The translations under genes were made by a program, and so were the position numbers. Positions 25,030 through 32,316 of a stretch of 33,202 bases of DNA are shown here, piece by piece. The notes under the pieces are model-generated. The model was not told the origin of the DNA and made no database searches. It saw nothing but the letters and a program-made list of their open reading frames with translations. The stretch covers positions 4,847,791-4,880,992 of the forward strand of contig NZ_AP018314.1 in the NCBI RefSeq assembly GCF_002368075.1, written 5' to 3'. Every line of letters begins with the position of its first letter. Within the stretch, counting starts at the first letter, position 1. The stretch is from Sphaerospermopsis kisseleviana NIES-73 (GTDB lineage: Bacteria; Cyanobacteriota; Cyanobacteriia; Cyanobacteriales; Nostocaceae).

Positions 25030-27567
25030 ATGAACGAAGCCGAAACCTCTAAGTTGAGCGAAGCCGAAACTCGCGCCGAATTAATTGACCCCGCCCTTAC
25101 TGCTGCTGGTTGGGGAGTAATTGAAAATAGCCGCATCCGTCGTGAAGTCATCGCCCCTGGTCGTTTAATTGGCAACGGTAAACGGGCTAAAGCAGACATC
25201 GCTGATTATGTATTAGTTTATCGTGGTGAAAAACTCGCAGTTATTGAAGCTAAAAAACGCGATTTACCCGATACAGAAGGTCTAGCACAGGCGAAAAAAT
25301 ACGCCGAAAAATTAAAAACTCGCTTTGCATATTCTACCAATGGTGTGGGCATTTACCAAGTAGATATGCACACCGGAAAAGAAGGTTATATCAACAAATA
25401 TCCCACACCCGATGAACTATGGAAATCCACCTGGCGGTTGAGCGAAGTCGAAACCAGCGAAGTCGAAACCAGCGAAGTCGAAACCAGCGAAGTCGAAACC
25501 AGCGAAGTCGAAACCAGCGATTTCCCTTCGACTCCGCTCAGGGAACAAGAACAAGAATGGCGTGATTCTCTTTCAGCGATACTTCGTGAACGCTTTGCAA
25601 CTATTCCCTTTGAAGATAAAAGCGGTACATGGGAGGCTCGATACTATCAACATAATGCCATCAAATATGTATTAGAGGCGATCGCTCAAGGACAAAACCG
25701 AATTTTATTAACCATGGCCACTGGTACAGGTAAAACTTTTATCGCTTTCCAACTGGCCTGGAAACTCTTCCAAAGCCGATGGAACTTGAACTATAACCCC
25801 ACACTTCGACTTACTTCGACTTCGCTCAGTACAAGTCGCTCAGTGACCACACGCCGCCCTAGAATACTATTTTTAGCAGATCGTAATATTCTCGCAGACC
25901 AAGCCTTTAACGCCTTTTCTACCTTTGCTGATGATGCTTTAGTTCGCATAGATCCCGAAACCATTAAAAAACGGGGTCGAGTTCCCAAAAATGGCAGCAT
26001 TTTTTTTACAATTTTCCAAACTTTCATGACAGGAAAGGATGAAGAAGGTAAACCCACCCCCAAATTTAACGACTATCCCCCCAACTTTTTCGACTTTATT
26101 ATTATTGATGAATGTCACCGAGGGGGAGCAAGTGACGAAAGCACCTGGCGAGGAATTTTAGAATACTTTTCCCCTGCGGTACAACTAGGACTTACTGCTA
26201 CACCCAAACGCAAAAATAATGCTGATACTTACGCTTATTTCGGCGAACCAGTTTATACTTATGCTTTAAAAGATGGTATTAATGATGGGTTTTTAACTCC
26301 CTTTAAAGTCAGGGAAATAGAAACTAGTTTAGATGAATATATTTACAGTCCTGATGATGATGTCATAGAAGGGGCGATAGATGATGAAAAAACCTATACA
26401 GAAACAGACTTTAACCGCATTATTGAAATTGAAGAACGGGAACGCTACCGAGTGCAATTGTTCATGGAGGAAATAGATCAAAATCAAAAAACTCTAGTAT
26501 TTTGTGCTAACCAAGATCATGCCCTAGCGGTAAGAAATTTAATCAATCAAATCAAGATTAGTCATAATCCTAATTATTGCCACAGAGTGACAGCTAATGA
26601 TGGAAAATTAGGAGAACAACACCTGAAGAATTTTCAAGATAATGAAAAAAATATTCCTACTATTTTAACAACTTCTCAAAAACTTTCTACCGGAGTTGAC
26701 GCTCGCAATGTGCGGAATATAGTTTTAATGCGTCCTATTAATTCCATGATTGAATTTAAACAAATTATCGGTCGTGGTACTCGGTTATATGATGGTAAGG
26801 ATTATTTTACTATTTATGATTTTGTCAAAGCTTATGAACATTTTAACGATCCAGAATGGGATGGTGAACCCCAAGAACCTGTAAAAGTTACCAACAGAAA
26901 AGCACGGGAATTATCACCAAATACAGATAAGAATACCACAAAAGAAAGAACCGAAAAAACAGAAGATACCACACCTAAAATAATTAAAGTTAAATTAGGA
27001 GATGGTAAGGAAAGAACTATTCAACATCAAATATCTACCAGCTTTTGGAGTGTAGACGGTAAACCCATAACGTCCGCAGAATTTATAGAAAGGCTTTTTG
27101 GTGAAATTCCCGAATTGTTTAAAAATGAAAATGAATTAAGAACTATTTGGAGTCGTCCAGATACTCGAAAAGCACTGTTAGAAGGATTATCAGAAAAAGG
27201 TTATGATGCAGAACAATTAACAGTAATTAGCCGTTTAATTAATGCGGAAAAAAGTGATTTATATGATGTATTAGCTTATATTGCTTATGCTGCTGTACCT
27301 ATTAGCCGTCGGGAAAGGGTTTTAGCTCATAAATCGTTAATTTTCTCTAAATATGTAGGTAAACAACAAGAATTTCTTGATTTTGTCTTGGATCAATATA
27401 TTAAAGATGGAGTAGAAGAACTGGATCGATCTAAGTTACCCCAATTATTAGAGTTGAAATACCATACTATTCATGATGCTATTAAAGAATTAGGTAGCGT
27501 TGCTAATATCAGTGAAGTATTTATCGGGTTTCAGCAGTATTTGTATTCACAGGATATAGCAGCTTAA
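25030..27567 (+). CDS. hsdR: Type I restriction enzyme motor/nuclease subunit HsdR
   Basis: An 845-residue restriction subunit that translocates and cuts unmodified DNA. The N-terminal nuclease has KADIADY (Asp56/59) and IEAKK (Glu73, Lys75). The helicase has Walker A TMATGTGKT (228-236), the DECH box (360-363), GLTATP, and motif VI QIIGRGTRLY (578-587). The C-terminal helical region binds the methylase core. Four repeat-derived in-frame stretches occur: the N-terminus (EAETSKLSEAET), a five-copy SEVET run at 138-162, a palindrome-encoded stretch at 164-173, and residues 258-273 between motifs I and Ia. All keep the frame. The enzyme may still work, but the linker length is abnormal. It has one HIP1 site (25678-25685), the only one in the island. 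Confidence 0.92.
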   Translation: MNEAETSKLSEAETRAELIDPALTAAGWGVIENSRIRREVIAPGRLIGNGKRAKADIADYVLVYRGEKLAVIEAKKRDLPDTEGLAQAKKYAEKLKTRFAYSTNGVGIYQVDMHTGKEGYINKYPTPDELWKSTWRLSEVETSEVETSEVETSEVETSEVETSDFPSTPLREQEQEWRDSLSAILRERFATIPFEDKSGTWEARYYQHNAIKYVLEAIAQGQNRILLTMATGTGKTFIAFQLAWKLFQSRWNLNYNPTLRLTSTSLSTSRSVTTRRPRILFLADRNILADQAFNAFSTFADDALVRIDPETIKKRGRVPKNGSIFFTIFQTFMTGKDEEGKPTPKFNDYPPNFFDFIIIDECHRGGASDESTWRGILEYFSPAVQLGLTATPKRKNNADTYAYFGEPVYTYALKDGINDGFLTPFKVREIETSLDEYIYSPDDDVIEGAIDDEKTYTETDFNRIIEIEERERYRVQLFMEEIDQNQKTLVFCANQDHALAVRNLINQIKISHNPNYCHRVTANDGKLGEQHLKNFQDNEKNIPTILTTSQKLSTGVDARNVRNIVLMRPINSMIEFKQIIGRGTRLYDGKDYFTIYDFVKAYEHFNDPEWDGEPQEPVKVTNRKARELSPNTDKNTTKERTEKTEDTTPKIIKVKLGDGKERTIQHQISTSFWSVDGKPITSAEFIERLFGEIPELFKNENELRTIWSRPDTRKALLEGLSEKGYDAEQLTVISRLINAEKSDLYDVLAYIAYAAVPISRRERVLAHKSLIFSKYVGKQQEFLDFVLDQYIKDGVEELDRSKLPQLLELKYHTIHDAIKELGSVANISEVFIGFQQYLYSQDIAA
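25031..25070. repeat. duplicated CGAAGCCGAAAC repeat at the hsdR start
   Basis: CGAAGCCGAAAC occurs twice 24 bp apart, the second inside GTTGAGCGAAGCCGAAAC, which is the inverse of the hsdM copy type. The 24-bp gain inserts eight residues into the usual MNEAETRAELID start. Confidence 0.75.
25441..25520 (+). repeat. 15-bp minisatellite in hsdR, five exact copies
   Basis: AGCGAAGTCGAAACC is repeated exactly from 25441 to 25515, followed by a partial copy. Each unit adds five residues (SEVET), so copy changes keep the frame. The first unit is preceded by GTTG, giving the same GTTGAGCGAAGTCGAAAC word as the palindromic repeat family. Confidence 0.95.
25521..25546. repeat. palindromic coding repeat in hsdR (core as in hsdM copy 2)
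   Basis: TTCCCT and AGGGAA arms enclose TCGACTCCGCTC, identical in core to 20648-20673. It directly follows the minisatellite. Confidence 0.85.
25803..25848. repeat. compound TTCGACTTCGCTCAG repeat in hsdR
   Basis: ACTTCGACTTACTTCGACTT followed by CGCTCAGTACAAGTCGCTCAGTGAC encodes a Ser/Thr-rich insert before RRPRILFLADR. It combines partial copies of the same repeat family. Confidence 0.75.
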
Positions 27568-27585
27568 TTGTCGCAATCTATCAAA

Positions 27586-27723
27586 TTAAGCTTCCAAATG
27601 ACGATTATAAACACCAAGAGTATCTGCTACTGCCTTATTTATTTGAGATTTAATAGTGAGGTTGGGTGATTTAGCAAGCCACTGGATGAGATGAAATTTC
27701 AGTTTTGCCTTGATTTGCGACAT
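27586..27723 (-). pseudogene. remnant of a TnsB/Mu-type transposase N-terminus
   Basis: A 45-codon frame begins at an ATG about 135 bp inside the putative transposon end. It reads SQIKAKLKFHLIQWLAKSPN and continues with AVADTLGVYNRHLEA before a TAA. The pattern KL-x(4)-IQ-x-L-x(3)-P followed by A-x-A-x(2)-LGV-x(2)-R is like the first helix-turn-helix of TnsB/TniA-type transposases of Tn7-like elements, where tnsB lies just inside the left end. The catalytic part is gone. The assignment rests on recalled family resemblance, so confidence is moderate. Confidence 0.45.
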
Positions 27724-27857
27724 ACAATATGCAAAATAGGCAAATTGGTCTGTGGTAGAGATAAATAGGCTATACTCCTTACATAGTAAAGGTTTCAGCT
27801 ATTAAATTCTATTGCGACATGAGTTGCGAAAAGCGACATTTAATTTGCGAACGTACA
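27712..27857 (-). mobile_element. putative left end of a Tn7/CAST-like transposon
   Basis: On the minus strand the end starts TGTACG at 27857. Three related motifs of about 20 bp follow: 27831-27851 and 27812-27830, which are adjacent, and 27715-27735, about 95 bp further in. On the plus strand each has the form GCGACAT followed after a few bases by TTGCGAA or TGCAAA. A TGTAC terminus with several spaced transposase sites is the layout of Tn7-like elements, including cyanobacterial CRISPR-associated transposons. The element is truncated and I see no matching right end. Confidence 0.5.
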
Positions 27858-27941
27858 CATATAATACTCGGTTTATTAATGTTTTGTAAGAAATCGCACT
27901 TTGGGCTAAAATTTACCTTAGCTTATCATTATAATATATAT

Positions 27942-28454
27942 ATGGATAAAATTCAAGTAGAAATCAAAGAACTCAACTCACAAATTCAAGCTCTCCTAAG
28001 AGAAAGGGCTGCATTAACTCAAAATAGTATAGAATCTAGTGAAAATAATACAAATTTGGCAATAGTTGAAGCTTATCGCCGTCAAGCTAGGGAAAATCCC
28101 AAAATTGCGGCAGAAATTCAAGGTATAGATAATGCGATCGCTTTTTTAGAAAAACAAAAACAACAAAAACAAGCTCAGTTAAATGGTTCACTAACTTTTT
28201 CTAAACGTCTTGCTCAACAACAACAAGAATTAGAAGCAGCGAAAAAAGTAGCCGAAATTCACGCCCAAAGGGTAAATGAACTCGCACAAGAACTAGCAGA
28301 AGAAATTAAACTACTCAAAGCTTGTGCTGATGAACTTAGCCCCATGTATTGGCAAGTGTACTATAAACCGTTCATTACCGGATTCAAAACCATTTCAGTT
28401 CCCCATGTTCGTTCTGATGGAGAAGTATGGACAATTGTCAACCGTATTGTTTAG
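27942..28454 (+). CDS. coiled-coil protein of unknown function
   Basis: A 170-residue protein dominated by helix: [22 protein letters not shown] (4-25) and a long Gln/Lys/Glu-rich coiled coil (about 80-148, [13 protein letters not shown] and [30 protein letters not shown] broken by short turns). A non-coiled C-terminus ends [17 protein letters not shown]. The frame is open further upstream, but the ATG at 27942 is where the acidic coil starts; the upstream codons cross the putative transposon end. A HIP1 site at about 28137 marks resident DNA. I do not recognise the family. Confidence 0.65.
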   Translation: MDKIQVEIKELNSQIQALLRERAALTQNSIESSENNTNLAIVEAYRRQARENPKIAAEIQGIDNAIAFLEKQKQQKQAQLNGSLTFSKRLAQQQQELEAAKKVAEIHAQRVNELAQELAEEIKLLKACADELSPMYWQVYYKPFITGFKTISVPHVRSDGEVWTIVNRIV

Positions 28455-28575
28455 GTATTTGATACCTTGCGTGTATCTGGGTTTCTGCTCTTTTTTAACT
28501 CAAGAAAATCTGCCTTTGATCTTCCCACAAGATAAAATTTTTAGTAAAAGCGTTGATGAATCGTCAGAGGAACTC

Positions 28576-28791
28576 ATGGCTGTAAAAAAAGGAAATATGG
28601 TTCGTGCTGTGCGCGAGAAGTTGGAAAATAGTGTAGAAGCAAAAGCTAGTGATACTCGCTTTCCCTCCTATTTATTTGATAGTCCAGGGGAAATAGTAGA
28701 TATTAAAGGTGATTACGCTTTGGTGAAGTTCGGAAAAGTACCAACTCCCAATATTTGGTTAAAATTAGAACAATTGGAAGAGTTTGCATAA
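28576..28791 (+). CDS. ndhO: NAD(P)H-quinone oxidoreductase subunit O
   Basis: A 71-residue NdhO, a small peripheral subunit of the cyanobacterial/chloroplast NDH-1 complex used in cyclic electron flow and respiration at the thylakoid. It begins [19 protein letters not shown] and ends with the conserved [18 protein letters not shown] and [16 protein letters not shown]. The start is set by GAGG five bases before the ATG; the longer upstream frame is a shadow overlapping the preceding gene. Confidence 0.93.
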   Translation: MAVKKGNMVRAVREKLENSVEAKASDTRFPSYLFDSPGEIVDIKGDYALVKFGKVPTPNIWLKLEQLEEFA

Positions 28792-28820
28792 CAAAGGTTG
28801 TGCTTTAGTGTACAATTCCC

Positions 28821-28870
28821 GCAAGGAACTTAAGTTCCTTGCTAATAGCTGAAGTCATCTAAAGATGACT
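28821..28870. repeat. two perfect hairpins after ndhO
   Basis: A perfect 22-bp palindrome at 28821-28842 (GCAAGGAACTT and its inverse) is followed ten bases later by AGTCATCT-AA-AGATGACT (28853-28870). They may end ndhO transcription, though no U-tract follows the first stem, or belong to a dispersed cyanobacterial repeat. Confidence 0.8.
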
Positions 28871-28946
28871 AAATAATTGGGAGTTTCCCAAATTTGTAAA
28901 TTTATTTCTATCCAAGGAAATAAAATAATCCAAGGAACTGGATATG

Positions 28947-28985
28947 ATTGAACCGCAAAGGGCGCAAAGGACACAAAGGTAAGAG
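28947..28985. repeat. dispersed TTTGCG-type repeat (inverse copy)
   Basis: TGAACCGCAAAGGGCGCAAA followed by GGACACAAAGGTAAGAG is the inverse of the copy at 5873-5914, including the outer flanks. Confidence 0.8.
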
Positions 28986-29144
28986 AATTTAAGAGATTTT
29001 TTGGTTTTGCTGCGGTGATTTTTTTCCAAATTGGGATGTTTCCAATTAAATTTCTAACTTAATTTCTCACTTCAGTGGATATCAATATTTACTAATCTAC
29101 TCTACTATTAGTCAGGAATTGCAATTGTCAAGAAAATATTTCTT

Positions 29145-30128
29145 ATGTCTGATTTACTTTCTTCCCCTGTTTCCTGTAAATCTCCCCGTGTAACTATTGT
29201 GGGTGCGGGTAGAGTTGGTAGCACTTTAGCCCAACGCATCGCGGAGAAAAATTTGGCCGATGTAGTATTGTTAGATATTGTCGAAGGAATGCCCCAAGGT
29301 TTAGCTTTAGATTTGTTAGAAGCGAGGGGATTAGAATTACATAATCGGCAAATTAGCGGTACTAATAATTATGCAGATACGGCTAATTCTAATATTGTTG
29401 TCATTACCGCTGGTTTTCCTCGTAAACCGGGAATGAGTAGGGATGATTTGCTAAAAATCAATGCCAAAATTGTGGTTGAAGCGGCAAAAAATGCGATCGC
29501 CCATTCTCCCCATGCTATTTTTATTGTCGTCACAAATCCTTTAGATGTGATGACTTATTTAACTTGGCAAGTTACAGGTTTACCCAGAAATCAAATCATG
29601 GGAATGGCTGGAGTTTTAGACTCAGCAAGATTTGAAACTTTCATTGCTTTAGAATTAGGGGTTTTACCTGCGGATGTCAAAGCAATGGTTTTAGGAAGTC
29701 ACGGTGATTTAATGGTTCCTTTAGCCCGTTATGCTACTGTTAATGGTATTCCGATTACAGAATTATTAGATGCAGAAAAAATTGAACAGTTAGTACAAAG
29801 AACCCGCAACGGGGGCGCAGAAATTGTGGAATTAATGCACACAGGCGGCGCGTTTTTTGCTCCTGCTTCTGCCACTTCTTTGATGATAGAATCCATTTTA
29901 TTAAATCAGTCTCGCTTATTACCAGTTGCAGCTTATTTACAAGGTGAATATGGTTTAAATGATGTAGTGATTGGTGTTCCTTGTCGTTTAGGATGTGGTG
30001 GAGTCGAGAGTATTTTAGAATTGACTCTCAACGATACAGAAAAAGCAGCTTTACAAACTTCGGCTAATTCTGTAAGTAATAATATCAAAAGAGCGCAAGA
30101 AATTTTATCTAATATAGGTGACTGGTGA
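29145..30128 (+). CDS. mdh: malate dehydrogenase (LDH-like type)
   Basis: A 327-residue NAD-dependent malate dehydrogenase, which interconverts malate and oxaloacetate. The NAD motif is GAGRVGSTLA (about 20-29), with the adenosine-binding Asp in VVLLDIVEG. The substrate loop GFPRKPGMSRDDLL (about 89-102) has the Arg expected for malate rather than lactate. VTNPLDVMTYL and the catalytic His in GSHGDLM (about 184-190) are present. The length is normal, with an N-terminal tail of about 14 residues. The last residues GDW and the TGA stop coincide with the first units of a TGACTGG repeat array. Confidence 0.93.
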   Translation: MSDLLSSPVSCKSPRVTIVGAGRVGSTLAQRIAEKNLADVVLLDIVEGMPQGLALDLLEARGLELHNRQISGTNNYADTANSNIVVITAGFPRKPGMSRDDLLKINAKIVVEAAKNAIAHSPHAIFIVVTNPLDVMTYLTWQVTGLPRNQIMGMAGVLDSARFETFIALELGVLPADVKAMVLGSHGDLMVPLARYATVNGIPITELLDAEKIEQLVQRTRNGGAEIVELMHTGGAFFAPASATSLMIESILLNQSRLLPVAAYLQGEYGLNDVVIGVPCRLGCGGVESILELTLNDTEKAALQTSANSVSNNIKRAQEILSNIGDW

Positions 30129-30258
30129 CTTGTGACTGGTGACTGGTGACTGGTGATTGGTGACTAGTGACTGGTGACTGGTGACTGGTGACTGGGTAAT
30201 AAATTTGATGTTTCCCTATCAACTATCAACTATCAACTATCAACTATTATCAATTACC
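30115..30258. repeat. STRR arrays (TGACTGG and ATCAACT) between mdh and the phosphoesterase gene
   Basis: About eleven copies of TGACTGG and close variants start at the mdh stop codon (30115-30195). A run of four to five ATCAACT units then leads into the stop codon of the minus-strand phosphoesterase gene (30218-30258). Confidence 0.9.
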
Positions 30259-31983
30259 AATCACAAATTGATCAAATTTTACAACTTGCGAATCAGGTTT
30301 TTTGGTATTAAAGCGATAACTACTAATAGTACCTGTTCCCGTGTCGAAAATGCTGAAAACTGTAATCTCATTACTAGCAATATAAGGTAAAGGTTGACCA
30401 TCTTCTCCTAATAATGGAGAAATCGTTGGTATAACTGGTTCTAAACCATTAGGATCACCAATTCTAGTATAATTATCTTCTGAATAATTTACAGGAATAT
30501 ATCGCTTTCTTTCACCCCAAGCAGCACCATAGGAATTACCAACATTAGAAGTTTCTAAAAAGTGCATTCCACTAGAACTAACAAACCTATTCCATAAATG
30601 GGAATGTCCATAAAATACTAACTGCACTTTAGCAGCTTCTAATAAAGGAATCACATCACGAATAATGTAATCTGCATTTTTGGGATATTCGTAATTTACA
30701 GATTTAATATTTCCTGTTTGATCTTTTTCAATAATCTGTAAAGGATTAGTGTAAGCTGGAACAATATTATCACCCAACGTATGAGGAGGATGATGGAACA
30801 TAACCACCTTATATTTTGCCTGTTGAAATTCAGGACTTTTTAATTCTTCCTGCAACCAATTATATTGATCACTTCCTTTAAAACTAGGTTCAAAAATTAA
30901 CTGTCCATAACCCCAATTTTCAGGATTATTCAAATCTGTTTCTGGTTCTATATATCTACCTTTTCTCTCTGAATTTAATTGAGGATGTCGCCACATATTA
31001 GTAATATACAAAACCACCAAACGGACATTACCAAAAGTCACAGCGTAATAGGTTTTTCCTCCTGATTTAGTTTCAGGTAAAGTAAAAATTTCCTCGTAAG
31101 TGATAGTATTAAAAGAATTATCTATTAAAGATTTTTGACCATACAAATTTTCAGCTACTTCACGGGGAACAGTATCATTAAATTCATCATTTAAACTCTT
31201 TTTTCTCTGATATCTTCCCATGACTTCATGATTACCAATACAAGGAAATATAGGGGCATTTTGAATAATTTTCCCACCAGTGTAAGTAACCTTGACACCA
31301 TCATGAGATTCCATTGTATAATTACCACGACCTTGTAAACCTGGAAATAAAGCATTTCCGCGATTATCATCAAACCATTCAGAAGCACGATCTGGAACAT
31401 TAATTAAATCTCCAGCAAACCATACACCGTCAACTCTCCCCACAGTTTCCACAACTTTTTGTAAATTTGCTGCTGTCATTGGTTTTAATTGATGATCAGA
31501 TGTGAGGAGAACTTTTAACGGTGTACCGGGTTTTGGAGTAGATGCAAGAGTAAAAACCTCACTATTAACCTTTTTCCCATCTTCTCGTATACTGGTGACA
31601 AAATAGGGAACTCGTAGATTAGGAGTTAAACCAGTAACTTCAGCTTCATGTCGCCAAATATCTCTTTTTACAGGTTGTTCATAAACTTGCCCATTTGCCT
31701 TTTGAACTGCTACTCTTGACTCTTGATCTTCCCGAACACGACTAAGTTTAGTAGTTTTTGCAATTGAATTTCTATCAAATTTATCACCGTAAACAACCAA
31801 ATGTTTATCACCGGCAAACTCAGTAAACCAAACTACACGCACAGAATTTTCTGTTGGTAGTTGTAAAAATGGATCTGTTAATAGTTGTGGTGGTGATATC
31901 ATAGTTGCTTGTCCCAAATAACTTACACTTACTACCGTCAAACATATTACCAGAAAAAGTACAATATTTAGGGTATTCTTCAT
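30250..31983 (-). CDS. exported metallophosphoesterase (purple acid phosphatase-like)
   Basis: A 577-residue protein with an N-terminal signal or anchor (NIVLFLVICLTVVSVSYLG, about residues 6-24), so it probably works in the periplasm or outside the cell. An N-terminal fibronectin-III-like domain (about 35-150, SVRVVWFTEF) precedes a calcineurin-like phosphoesterase domain. Metal-ligand motifs are SDHQ (near 161), GDLINV (about 191), GNHE (about 249), FHHPPH (about 397) and GHSHLW (about 460). The first motif is SDHQ rather than the usual DxH or DxG. The likely role is phosphate scavenging from organic phosphates (inference). The stop codon TGA belongs to the flanking repeat (TAATTGA). Confidence 0.87.
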   Translation of the reverse strand: MKNTLNIVLFLVICLTVVSVSYLGQATMISPPQLLTDPFLQLPTENSVRVVWFTEFAGDKHLVVYGDKFDRNSIAKTTKLSRVREDQESRVAVQKANGQVYEQPVKRDIWRHEAEVTGLTPNLRVPYFVTSIREDGKKVNSEVFTLASTPKPGTPLKVLLTSDHQLKPMTAANLQKVVETVGRVDGVWFAGDLINVPDRASEWFDDNRGNALFPGLQGRGNYTMESHDGVKVTYTGGKIIQNAPIFPCIGNHEVMGRYQRKKSLNDEFNDTVPREVAENLYGQKSLIDNSFNTITYEEIFTLPETKSGGKTYYAVTFGNVRLVVLYITNMWRHPQLNSERKGRYIEPETDLNNPENWGYGQLIFEPSFKGSDQYNWLQEELKSPEFQQAKYKVVMFHHPPHTLGDNIVPAYTNPLQIIEKDQTGNIKSVNYEYPKNADYIIRDVIPLLEAAKVQLVFYGHSHLWNRFVSSSGMHFLETSNVGNSYGAAWGERKRYIPVNYSEDNYTRIGDPNGLEPVIPTISPLLGEDGQPLPYIASNEITVFSIFDTGTGTISSYRFNTKKPDSQVVKFDQFVIGN

Positions 31984-32040
31984 ATGCTTAGTCCAAAAAC
32001 TGAACTCCTACCTTCAACCCGAAAGAAGACTTCTTTTCTT

Positions 32041-32069
32041 CCTTTGTGTACTTTGCGTACTTTGCGGTT
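32041..32069. repeat. dispersed TTTGCG-type repeat
   Basis: CCTTTGTGTACTTTGCGTAC followed by TTTGCGGTT, a third copy of the family at 5873 and 28947. A short relative (TACTTTGCGTCTTTGAG) is at about 32288-32304. Confidence 0.8.
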
Positions 32070-32141
32070 AGTTTAATCAATATCAAAAGCAGCATAACAG
32101 ATAAGTAGTCGTGCAAAATAAATTTTATATTTGGGAGAGGG

Positions 32142-32218
32142 AACAGGTAACAGGTAACAGGTAACAGGTAACAGGTAACAGGTAACAGGTAACAGGTAAC
32201 AGGTAACAGGTAACAGAT
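32142..32218. repeat. STRR array, ten perfect plus one variant copy of AACAGGT
   Basis: The longest perfect heptamer array in the window: AACAGGT from 32142 to 32211 and AACAGAT at 32212-32218. It lies between the divergent phosphoesterase and ABC permease genes, so copy number could change promoter spacing. Confidence 0.97.
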
Positions 32219-32316
32219 AAGGAATACAGGTATTTTTGTTTGTTCCAAAAATGTTAAATTAATTTTGCCCAGGTACTTAATTCTTATTACTTTGCGTCTT
32301 TGAGTGAGACAAAAAT

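Larger units (their letters stand above)
28792..29144. other. 353-bp gap between ndhO and mdh
   Basis: Apart from the two hairpins (28821-28870) and the dispersed TTTGCG-type repeat (28947-28985), I see nothing coding. The mdh promoter should lie in 28990-29140, but no clear -35/-10 pair stands out. Confidence 0.5.

Noticed and set aside
27819-27941. Longer start for the coiled-coil protein at 27819
   Set aside because: Those codons run through the putative transposon end and have Cys/His-rich content unlike the acidic coil that begins at 27942.
28324-28575. N-terminal extension of NdhO overlapping the coiled-coil gene
   Set aside because: NdhO is normally about 70 residues. The ATG at 28576 has a GAGG ribosome binding site and matches the known start.
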